Source: a virus. Taken from it: a stretch of DNA of 64,000 nt. The stretch spans positions 1 to 64,000 of IMG/VR virus record IMGVR_UViG_3300009160_000032. One strand, written 5' to 3'. Below the pieces are notes generated by a model, which was not told the origin of the DNA, made no database searches, and worked only from the letters and a program-made list of their open reading frames with translations. The stretch's first letter is position 1. The number at the start of each line of letters is the position of its first letter. Shown one piece after another: positions 15,837 to 23,459 of the stretch. The position numbers and the translations under genes were made by a program.

Positions 15837-15850
15837 TTAAATAACTTTTT

Positions 15851-16855
15851 TTATTTGTTAAAAACTACCTTCGTAACATTACAACAATTGCAATTAATTA
15901 CTTGTAAATTTTTTAAAGTTAATGTCAAATCTTGACTACCATTATAACATAAAGTTTTAACGTCAATATTTGGACTAATACTACTCATAATATATCCTAT
16001 TAACGTGTCCCCACTTTCAATGGTTAAATTTTGCCATTCTTTTATTTTAATTATTCTATAATTACTACCAATACATGGTCTTTGTAAGTTAGTAACTTGG
16101 GTGTTTTCACTAAAATTTGTGTATTCACTTATATCTCTATTATTAATATAGACTTGTTCGGTATAATTTTGTATAACAGAATTTACTTCTGGTCCATAAT
16201 TTAAAACATTTTGATAAACAAGATCAAATTTTAATTTTATATTATTTGTTAATTCAGGATTACAAACAACACTAAATTCTCCATTAGTTTTATTATAATT
16301 TAATGTAACAAAATATTGTGTAGATTTATTTTTTGGTATTATAACTTCCTTAATTGTTTCCGATTCTTTACTATCAACAACTTTAACAACATATTTACCT
16401 TCACATAGATTTTCAATTATGTTTCCAAGTTGTTTTTTATCATTTAAAAAATATTTAAAAGGTCCTATCCCACTAAAAGTATCAATGATTAAAGATCCGT
16501 CACATTTACAAGAACTGTTTTTTATGTTAACACTATAATCAACTATCACATTATTAACGCAATCTCCTGTTGTAATTCTAATATTTTTTATTTGTTTAGG
16601 TGGTCTTGATCCCAAAATCTGCCATCCAGATAATGGAACATCATTTGTGGTATATGTGAAAATAAAAGTATTTTCAACCCCACTTAATACCCATTGGTTT
16701 GTATCTCCCGTATACCAAAATATGGTATATCCATTAGAATTAACCCAACTATTTTTTCCATTAACTTCATTTGATGGTTCAAAAGCGTAAGTCTCAACTT
16801 TTCTAACGTTATTCTCCAATACTTCAGATAAAAGACATAATTCCATACTATTCAT
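15851..16855 (-). CDS. virion protein with one SprB-like repeat
   Basis: A 334-residue protein. The N-terminal part contains aromatic-rich repeats (W-V-N-S-N-G-Y-T-I-F-W-Y). Residues about 110-170 match the SprB-repeat pattern: cysteine start, DGSLIID, GIGPFKYF, then NLCEGKYVVKVVDS. The C-terminal half is beta-rich and ends with a CNCC cluster. It starts 1 nt after the stop of the 351-residue gene, so both are co-transcribed. It is probably a fibre or fibre-associated subunit. The function is inferred from neighbours and repeat content. Confidence 0.65.
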   Translation of the reverse strand: MNSMELCLLSEVLENNVRKVETYAFEPSNEVNGKNSWVNSNGYTIFWYTGDTNQWVLSGVENTFIFTYTTNDVPLSGWQILGSRPPKQIKNIRITTGDCVNNVIVDYSVNIKNSSCKCDGSLIIDTFSGIGPFKYFLNDKKQLGNIIENLCEGKYVVKVVDSKESETIKEVIIPKNKSTQYFVTLNYNKTNGEFSVVCNPELTNNIKLKFDLVYQNVLNYGPEVNSVIQNYTEQVYINNRDISEYTNFSENTQVTNLQRPCIGSNYRIIKIKEWQNLTIESGDTLIGYIMSSISPNIDVKTLCYNGSQDLTLTLKNLQVINCNCCNVTKVVFNK

Positions 16856-16856
16856 A

Positions 16857-17912
16857 TTATACGCAATGACCTAAAGTAGATTCGTTTATTCCGTATATTA
16901 CAGATGGATTATTAATCCAATTTTCGGTGATAGTACTATTAGGATAATCAGAAGAATTACTCAAATATGAATAATAAGACCCTGAAGGTCCTGCCGTTGG
17001 GTTAAATATTTGCCAAAACTCCCATCTATTATCAACATCATCCCAAAATACGTATCCAATTAATGATGGTGGGAATGTTGAAGGATTATATACTCCATAG
17101 TAAAACTTATTATTATACGTTCCTGCAACATAAGCATTACTTGTAATTATTATAGGTGTTGTCCCATTTTTAACCACAGTAAAACACATATCTGTTGGCG
17201 GATAACTACATAAACCATATGATGTTAACATATATGTAACTCTTTCACTAACCCAATCAACTGTGTTATCAACAGGGAAACTATTTGTTGATGGTAAATA
17301 CGCAAGTAGTAACCCTCCACCTAAAACTAAAGTCATTTCCCATCTATTTAACGTTGAGTTCCACCAAACGTAAGCATTTCCTCCAACACCAACTAAAGTA
17401 TAATAGTACTTACCATTATAAAGTCCTGTTGATGGTATTGTTGTATATATTGGGCCCAAAAATTCATATTCAGTTGTAAAACAAATGATTGGTTCTGGAG
17501 TTGCCGATGGTGTTAGACTAGGTATCGGTGTTGCCGTTGGTGTTAAAGTAGGTGTAGGCGTAATGGTAGGTGTCGGTGTAGGTGTTGGTGTTCCTGTTGG
17601 TGTGGGCGTTGGTAATGCCGTAGCACTTAAAATACATGTTGTATTAACAATAAAATCACCATAAGAATCTGTTATTGTAACAGGGTATTCTCCAACCCCT
17701 AAATTTGTAATTGCTGGAGCTATATTTCCGTTTTCCCAAGAAATTGTATATGGTGGTGTTCCTCCCGTAACTCCAACCGCAATAGATCCATTAAAAGTTG
17801 TAACATTTGTTGGTTCTTTACTGAAGCATTTAGCCCCCATAGGAAATATTGTGAGAACGTCACATTCATTTCTTGGTTCAATACTTGGTTTTGGTCTATC
17901 AGGTGATGCCAC
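16857..17912 (-). CDS. modular fibre protein: SprB-like repeat, TP linker, two copies of a receptor-type module
   Basis: A 351-residue protein. It starts with GTG (17912-17910); no in-frame ATG exists before the upstream TAA. Residues 29-93 form one SprB-like repeat (NGSIAVGVTGGTPPYTISW ... GEYPVTITDS). Residues 100-140 are a Thr-Pro linker. Two copies of a ~95-residue module follow, at 144-235 and 243-350. Each begins CFT, has NGKYYY or NNKFYY, then a W-N/D-x-NRWE motif, a YLxxSxxxP segment and a closing G-x-C. The same module occurs at 777-880 of the 1223-residue protein. Likely a host-recognition fibre. Confidence 0.72.
   Translation of the reverse strand: MASPDRPKPSIEPRNECDVLTIFPMGAKCFSKEPTNVTTFNGSIAVGVTGGTPPYTISWENGNIAPAITNLGVGEYPVTITDSYGDFIVNTTCILSATALPTPTPTGTPTPTPTPTITPTPTLTPTATPIPSLTPSATPEPIICFTTEYEFLGPIYTTIPSTGLYNGKYYYTLVGVGGNAYVWWNSTLNRWEMTLVLGGGLLLAYLPSTNSFPVDNTVDWVSERVTYMLTSYGLCSYPPTDMCFTVVKNGTTPIIITSNAYVAGTYNNKFYYGVYNPSTFPPSLIGYVFWDDVDNRWEFWQIFNPTAGPSGSYYSYLSNSSDYPNSTITENWINNPSVIYGINESTLGHCV
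17493..17615 (-). repeat. TP-rich linker repeat
   Basis: About 120 bp of degenerate GTTGGTGTNGGTGT repeats encode the Thr-Pro linker of the 351-residue fibre protein (residues 100-140). Confidence 0.8.
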
Positions 17913-17924
17913 TTTCTTTTTTAT

Positions 17925-17933
17925 TTATAAATA
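17925..17933 (-). promoter_or_regulatory. putative late promoter motif TATTTATAA
   Basis: TATTTATAA on the minus strand, 12 nt upstream of the GTG start at 17912. It also overlaps a TATAAATA on the same strand, the T4 late consensus. Confidence 0.5.
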
Positions 17934-17936
17934 CAA

Positions 17937-18914
17937 TTATTTGTCGTTTTCAATGAAAGATTTCATAACTTCTATATATTTGATCGTTGAATTATTAACT
18001 TCAACATAATCAAAATGATTAGGGTTATTCCTTAATTTTTCAATTGGGTCTACATTTATATACTCGCCCTTGTAAAACTTAATTCTTTTAAGATTGTCAG
18101 TTACTCCGGCCATGTGTAGTATTGGTTTTTTTTCGTACACTTGTATTGGGTCTGTTGCCCAAGAAAAATCTAACTCTTTTGTTATTTTTGTGTCGTTACC
18201 GTTTAACCAAAGATTCCAAAGTAATGACCACATCTCTGCAGTCCAAAATTGGATCTCTCCTGGATTTATTGGGAATCTTTTTTGATAATCTAACATTTGG
18301 TTATACAAAGGAGTACAATCGGTATATATTTTTTTCCACAGATTATGATCTGTATTTTTGATTAGGTACTGTCCTCCTCCTGAATTTTCTTGATTACATT
18401 TAACACAATCAACACTAACTCCAATAACATCAACCATTTCTTGTAATAATTGACCTTTTTCAGATGTTGGGTGGTTTTTTTCATATCTATTACAACAATC
18501 CATAATATAATTGTAACCTATGTAACCAATTGTGTCTGAAAGATATGTTATATCATCATCTAATAATAAATTAAAATTAGGTAAATAATTAAATATAATA
18601 TCGGCATCGTGTAGAAAAAATAACTTACCAAATTCAGGATATTCCTCTAACCATTTAGAGATTAGGTAAGGTTTAACGCTTGGTATATACGTTTTTACGT
18701 CTCTATTATCCTCATAAAAATGAATGTTTATTCCAAAATCTTTTAATTTTAAGGCATCTTCAGTCGGGGTTTTAGCTCCGTGTACCATGGCAAAAATTAC
18801 GTGAATTTGGTTTGGGTCAATTCCTTTTTCTATAAAATTGTGAACATAAAGTTTAATTTGCCAATGAAAATATGGAACATCGGGTTGTGCGGTTACAAAT
18901 ACAATATCTTTCAT
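17937..18914 (-). CDS. glycosyltransferase-like protein
   Basis: A 325-residue protein with a GT-A-like layout: an N-terminal beta strand IVFVTAQP, an acceptor/donor region and the metal-binding motif FFLHDADIIF (DAD at 103-105). A cluster of cysteines (DCCNRY, DCVKCN) and ILHMAG near residue 270 follow. It probably transfers a sugar from a nucleotide-sugar donor. It lies among Thr- and Ser-rich fibre genes, so its substrate might be virion proteins or host surface glycans; this is inference. Unlike its neighbours it has no TATTTATNA motif but a host-type TATATTTTC box 4 nt before the ATG. The family assignment rests on motif and context only. Confidence 0.6.
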   Translation of the reverse strand: MKDIVFVTAQPDVPYFHWQIKLYVHNFIEKGIDPNQIHVIFAMVHGAKTPTEDALKLKDFGINIHFYEDNRDVKTYIPSVKPYLISKWLEEYPEFGKLFFLHDADIIFNYLPNFNLLLDDDITYLSDTIGYIGYNYIMDCCNRYEKNHPTSEKGQLLQEMVDVIGVSVDCVKCNQENSGGGQYLIKNTDHNLWKKIYTDCTPLYNQMLDYQKRFPINPGEIQFWTAEMWSLLWNLWLNGNDTKITKELDFSWATDPIQVYEKKPILHMAGVTDNLKRIKFYKGEYINVDPIEKLRNNPNHFDYVEVNNSTIKYIEVMKSFIENDK

Positions 18915-18918
18915 ATTG

Positions 18919-18948
18919 AAAATATATTCGTAAAAGTAAAAAAGTGAA
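18919..18948 (-). promoter_or_regulatory. possible host-type promoter, TTC-N19-TATATTTT
   Basis: TATATTTT (18926-18919, minus) lies 4 nt before the glycosyltransferase ATG; the -33 region is TTC (18948-18946), one base off TTG. The -7 box is identical to those before gp47, primase and gp32. Confidence 0.45.
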
Positions 18949-18949
18949 T

Positions 18950-20908
18950 TTAATAAATTTTGTTTAACGTGAATATCTCTGAATATATTGAGTTTCCTGC
19001 GTTATTAGTATTCCATTCAGCAGTGACAAGAAGTGTATTAGATATTGTAGTATCAAAAGTTGTGTTGTTTACAATACTGAAATTTACTCCTTCAAAGTCA
19101 AGTCCTCCATTTTTAGTGTATGAAAACAATCCCCCTGATGCTATAGAACCTACACTTGCAACTCCTAATTGTCTAATAGTGAAGTTCACATCTAGTTTCC
19201 AATGTTTATTAGTGGTGGCATTCATTGCCATTACCCCTGTTTCCGCTAATAATACACCCGAATCCGTTTTAATTCTAATATGTAAAGTGGCAGAACCCAC
19301 ACAAGATAGATGCCCTATTAACACTCCATGAAAACCATCACCCACACTAAACCCATTTGCGGGAATTATAATAGATCCTACTCCCCCACTTATTAATGTA
19401 GTCTCAACAGTTGTTGCACTTACTGCAACGCTGGTTCCTGTTTGAGAAAATAAACCATATACCGTTGGTCCAGGAATTGTTTTAACTTTAACTTCACCCG
19501 TTGATCCGTCTCTTGTTAAATAATTTAGGGTTGTTCCCGTATCTGTTGTTGGTGTTGATGATATGTTTAATGTTGTTGCCGTAAGTCCACTTGATATAAT
19601 AGTATTACCACTTACGTGTAGTTTTTTTGATGGTGTGGTTGTCCCAATACCAACGTTACCTGTACTAGTGATATTTATTACACCAGATGATGGTGCAGAC
19701 GTTCCAATACCACCTATTGACATAGTACCACCAGAAGGGGTATTAATCCAAAAAGATGTACCTAATCCATATTGTAATCTTAAACCGGTATTAGTATTAC
19801 CTGACCCCCATATAAATTGATTACCATCTACTATGGACACTTTTTCACCGGGGTTTGTTATTCCAATACCAACACGACCAATTGAGTCAATTACAAATGG
19901 TGTTGAATCAGGGTTGGTGCTATCTTCTACTAAGAATGAGTTACCGGCATTTAAATTATTTATGTGAAGTTTAGCAGTTGGTGATGTTATACCAATACCC
20001 ACATCACCTGATGAAGAGATAACCATTCTAGGTGTACTGTTTGGTCTAAATGATATACTATTACTTCCTAGAGTTCCTATAATAAACTCATTACCTGCGT
20101 TAAATAACTCATTATTATCTATACCAATACCGTTATTAATTGTACCAACTAATAATGTTGAACCTGATAAACTAGTACCACCAATTGTTGATGATCCACT
20201 AATAGCGATTTGTAATCGTTGAGTAGGGTTTGAATTACCAATACCCACATTACCAGATGATGATATATACATTCTAGGGTTAAATTCAGTACCGAATATA
20301 AGTTTTCCACCAGAAACTTGATTAAAAACATTTAAATTAGTACTACCAGATGTTTCATACCCAATAAAACCAAATCTACCGGCTGATATCCCTTGTGGGT
20401 AATATTCTTGATATACATGATCAATACCTTCATATCTAACAGAATTAGCGTTACCACTGATCTGTAGGGCAACTGCTGGTGTAGGTGTTCCAATACCAAC
20501 ACGACCAATTGAGTCAATTACAAATGGTGTTGAATCAGGGTTTGTATCATCCTCTACTAAGAATGTATTACCTGATGTTGTGTTGTTTATATGAAGTTTT
20601 GCTGTTGGATTTGCAATCCCAACCCCTAATCTATTATTTGCTAAATCAATGGTAACCGCACTTGTAGACCCAAAATAAACATTTCCTTCATCTAAAGGGT
20701 TTATGTTAAGAGGTGAACAAGAATGGATGTTAGAAACGTATAAATCGGTAATACAATAACCTGTTATTGAGTCGAAAACTTGTGATATTTTAGCCTTATA
20801 GGAAGATCCCGCCGGGTTTCCTTGTGATGTGTCACCTGTTATAACAATATGAATTAAATCATTTAATGTTACTCCTGTCGCTAAAGATCTGTCTGTTAAA
20901 AATGCCAT
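18950..20908 (-). CDS. tail fibre with VGIGTxxPxxKLHV repeats
   Basis: A 652-residue protein. The N-terminus (LTDRSLATGVTLNDLIHIV) is probably the attachment domain. From about residue 90 to 430 it has repeated units ending NVGIGTTTPSKKLHVSGN or variants, the pattern of long trimeric beta-helical phage fibres. The unit with NPDSTPFVIDSIGRVGIG is duplicated almost exactly. The C-terminal ~180 residues form a beta-rich head domain. The usual C-terminal S74 peptidase chaperone that often follows such repeats is not seen. A late motif precedes the gene. Confidence 0.75.
   Translation of the reverse strand: MAFLTDRSLATGVTLNDLIHIVITGDTSQGNPAGSSYKAKISQVFDSITGYCITDLYVSNIHSCSPLNINPLDEGNVYFGSTSAVTIDLANNRLGVGIANPTAKLHINNTTSGNTFLVEDDTNPDSTPFVIDSIGRVGIGTPTPAVALQISGNANSVRYEGIDHVYQEYYPQGISAGRFGFIGYETSGSTNLNVFNQVSGGKLIFGTEFNPRMYISSSGNVGIGNSNPTQRLQIAISGSSTIGGTSLSGSTLLVGTINNGIGIDNNELFNAGNEFIIGTLGSNSISFRPNSTPRMVISSSGDVGIGITSPTAKLHINNLNAGNSFLVEDSTNPDSTPFVIDSIGRVGIGITNPGEKVSIVDGNQFIWGSGNTNTGLRLQYGLGTSFWINTPSGGTMSIGGIGTSAPSSGVINITSTGNVGIGTTTPSKKLHVSGNTIISSGLTATTLNISSTPTTDTGTTLNYLTRDGSTGEVKVKTIPGPTVYGLFSQTGTSVAVSATTVETTLISGGVGSIIIPANGFSVGDGFHGVLIGHLSCVGSATLHIRIKTDSGVLLAETGVMAMNATTNKHWKLDVNFTIRQLGVASVGSIASGGLFSYTKNGGLDFEGVNFSIVNNTTFDTTISNTLLVTAEWNTNNAGNSIYSEIFTLNKIY
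19861..19915 (-). repeat. 55-nt exact direct repeat (partner 20488-20542)
   Basis: The 55 nt at 19861-19915 recur exactly at 20488-20542 inside the same fibre gene, and similarity continues for some distance on the downstream side. It encodes the duplicated NPDSTPFVIDSIGRVGIG unit. Confidence 0.85.
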
Positions 20909-20920
20909 TTAAGTTTTTTT

Positions 20921-20929
20921 TAATAAATA
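20921..20929 (-). promoter_or_regulatory. putative late promoter motif TATTTATTA
   Basis: TATTTATTA on the minus strand, 12 nt before the ATG at 20908 of the 652-residue fibre gene. Confidence 0.5.
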
Positions 20930-20931
20930 TT

Positions 20932-21240
20932 TTAAGTTTGGAAATCATATTCCTCGTTATCCATAAAATAAAAGTCGTCTCCGTCTTGAAATTGTTTTAT
21001 TGTAAGAGATTGTTGTGTACAATCAACTATTTTAAATATTTCACAACCTAACGAGTCAATTAGTTTTATACCAACCGCAGGTGCGGTGTTAAATTGTGAT
21101 GGTATTGTTAATACTATTGTTGGTGGTTGTGGTGGTAACACATTTGCAACCAAAACACATTGATTACCATAGACATCACAAACAAACACATTATATGATG
21201 TGAAAATAAAACTTGTTGTTTGTATCTGTATCTGTGCCAT
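20932..21240 (-). CDS. small VCD-module fibre-associated protein
   Basis: A 102-residue protein. Residues about 5-75 carry the VCD module (YNVFVCDVYGNQCVLV ... GIKLIDSLGC) shared with the 71-residue protein at 10564 and the N-terminus of the 730-residue fibre. A short acidic tail (DGDDFYFMDNEEYDF) follows. Its ATG overlaps the stop of the 730-residue fibre gene (TAATG), so the two are coupled. Probably a small virion subunit working with that fibre. Confidence 0.65.
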   Translation of the reverse strand: MAQIQIQTTSFIFTSYNVFVCDVYGNQCVLVANVLPPQPPTIVLTIPSQFNTAPAVGIKLIDSLGCEIFKIVDCTQQSLTIKQFQDGDDFYFMDNEEYDFQT

Positions 21241-23432
21241 TATATAAAATAAGTTGGGTCTATTATGTTTGGTACTCCTCCAATGTTTTCGTAAATTTTA
21301 AATAGGGTTGTTACGTACTGTGAGGGATATGTTGCGGTATCATATGTCCATATTTCAAAGTCACCACTTAAACTTGTTATTCTAAATTGATAACAAACCA
21401 TTGTCCAACTATATGTTCCAAGATTTTTAGTTGGTGTGTAGTTATAAAAATAAAAATTAGATAGGTCACATGTTTCGGCACTTAAAGATGGTATTGTCGT
21501 TAGTGGTGATCCGGAATATGGGATTGTTTGAATAACATATTTTGGGATCTCCACAGAAGCGGTCACAGTAGTTGAGGAAAAAGTATTAGTAGATGAGTTT
21601 AGTAATCTAAAACGGTAAAACGGATTATCTACTTTTGATCCAGTATTGGTTATAATTGATATATTATTTGTTACTGCCGTTGAGGAATTGTTTATAAAAT
21701 CACATATCCCATTTGTATAACCACTACAATTAATGTCACAACTTCCCCACGTTAAAGAATTTGAGATTGTTGGCATTGTAATTGACATTGTCCAAGGACC
21801 GGTCCCTCCTGTTGTTACTACTGAAGATGGGTGAATGTAGTATTCTTGGAATCCAGTTATATCCCCACATTGTTGTGTGCCTGAAGCTAATGGTATTCTA
21901 AGATTAAAAAATCTATAATAATCAATATCTAATGGGTTTGTTGGGTTTCCCGAATAAGAAGTATAAAAATTATCCCAACTAAAGTTATAATGTTCTAAAT
22001 CAGAATATGTATTAAATGTCATGACAATTAAACCCTCACCAAGAACCACAGATTTATCATATGTAATTGTATTTGTATTTGGAACATCACAAGTCGGGGT
22101 AAATATATTAAAGAATGGGTTTCCACATGTAGTTATTGGGTTATAATATAAAATTGACGTGTTTAAATCATATGGTACTGTATCATAAATAAACCCATTT
22201 ATACTTCCATTATATGACGTACCGTCAATAAATCCATTATCGGTATTTAGATATCTAAAAATATTACTATCGTTACATCCCGAAATTTTAAATCCATAAT
22301 AATACCCATCACATGGTTGTGAAATTTTATTTATGGTAGATTCGACAATTCTAATTGGGGGTATTAATGTATCGTAACACAATTCACAATCAAAAGTCTC
22401 TAAACACTCACACAGTAATCCCCAATTTGTGTTATTATTTAAAGGGTTAGGGGTTATTTCTATTTCTAAATAATCCCCACTATTTACAGTAATTCCTGTT
22501 AAACATAAAACTTTTGGGAAAAGCGTATATGTTGTTAGGTTTTTTATAGTTTTTGGGGTAACTAATGGACTAAAATTTGTTTCTGATTGGTTCATCCCCA
22601 TACTAATATACTCCAAAACTATAGGGACAGAATAATTAGACCCAAAAAAAGTAATTTTTAAGTCATCATAAATTTGTTGTCCCTTAAATGAATAAGCAAA
22701 ATATGGCTTTAATGGATCCAAAGCAAATGTTGTCACAACAGGTTGTGGTGTTATACTTGTGGTGGCACTAAAACTAAACCCGTGAGAATAATAAGGACTT
22801 GTTGATCCAGGTCCGTTATCACAAGTTAACGCATCTACATTAACTGTAGTAGAGTTAAAACAATTAAGGTCCGTATATTCCGTTCCATTTAATTTAATTT
22901 TTTGTATTACAGGAGTATAAACTCCGGCAACTATAGGAACTTCGCTTGATCCTGTTAATGGGTGTGTATATAAATAATCACCAACATAATCCGTCCCATA
23001 TCCTGACGTGAAAGCAACTGTTGTACTTACAATTCCAGGTCCGTACCATTCAATGACGTAATCAGTTACACTAGGATCACAACTTGCGGTAATTATTCCC
23101 ACTGAAATTACTCCTATTGGGTTTGTATCATAAAAATCAAATCCAATATCACAACTAACACATAATGGATTAATGGTTGTTGTTGATGTTGTCGATGTTG
23201 ATGTCGTGGTCGTTCCTTGGAACGTTTGACAATATTCACAATTTGCTGCGTCTATAATTTTAACACCAAAAGATGAATATCCACTATATGGTCCTGGAAT
23301 TGTTATTGTTGCGGGGACAGAACTAATTGTATCAACTAAAGTACAATCTATATCAGGACAATCTCTACATACATACACATCAACAGGATATGTTACTTGT
23401 GATATATTTGTTATATTAACTTCTAAAGGCAT
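21240..23432 (-). CDS. large fibre protein with N-terminal VCD module
   Basis: A 730-residue protein. The VCD module fills residues ~3-72 (VDVYVCRDCPDIDC ... FGVKIIDAANCEYC). A Thr/Ser linker (TTTTSTSTTSTTT) follows near 74-88. The remainder is several beta-rich domains with regular cysteines, many YNG/YYG motifs and aromatic-rich strands, typical of receptor-binding fibres, but no known enzyme motif. It is coupled to the 102-residue gene by TAATG. Virion role is inferred from composition, module sharing and position. Confidence 0.68.
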   Translation of the reverse strand: MPLEVNITNISQVTYPVDVYVCRDCPDIDCTLVDTISSVPATITIPGPYSGYSSFGVKIIDAANCEYCQTFQGTTTTSTSTTSTTTINPLCVSCDIGFDFYDTNPIGVISVGIITASCDPSVTDYVIEWYGPGIVSTTVAFTSGYGTDYVGDYLYTHPLTGSSEVPIVAGVYTPVIQKIKLNGTEYTDLNCFNSTTVNVDALTCDNGPGSTSPYYSHGFSFSATTSITPQPVVTTFALDPLKPYFAYSFKGQQIYDDLKITFFGSNYSVPIVLEYISMGMNQSETNFSPLVTPKTIKNLTTYTLFPKVLCLTGITVNSGDYLEIEITPNPLNNNTNWGLLCECLETFDCELCYDTLIPPIRIVESTINKISQPCDGYYYGFKISGCNDSNIFRYLNTDNGFIDGTSYNGSINGFIYDTVPYDLNTSILYYNPITTCGNPFFNIFTPTCDVPNTNTITYDKSVVLGEGLIVMTFNTYSDLEHYNFSWDNFYTSYSGNPTNPLDIDYYRFFNLRIPLASGTQQCGDITGFQEYYIHPSSVVTTGGTGPWTMSITMPTISNSLTWGSCDINCSGYTNGICDFINNSSTAVTNNISIITNTGSKVDNPFYRFRLLNSSTNTFSSTTVTASVEIPKYVIQTIPYSGSPLTTIPSLSAETCDLSNFYFYNYTPTKNLGTYSWTMVCYQFRITSLSGDFEIWTYDTATYPSQYVTTLFKIYENIGGVPNIIDPTYFI

Positions 23433-23459
23433 ATATTATATATGTTTAATTTTATTTTT

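Noticed and set aside
17925-17933. Genuine T4 late promoters TATAAATA
   Set aside because: TATAAATA on the coding strand occurs clearly only here; at other sites it is found only on the opposite strand because TATTTATA is its reverse complement. The shared coding-strand motif is TATTTATNA.
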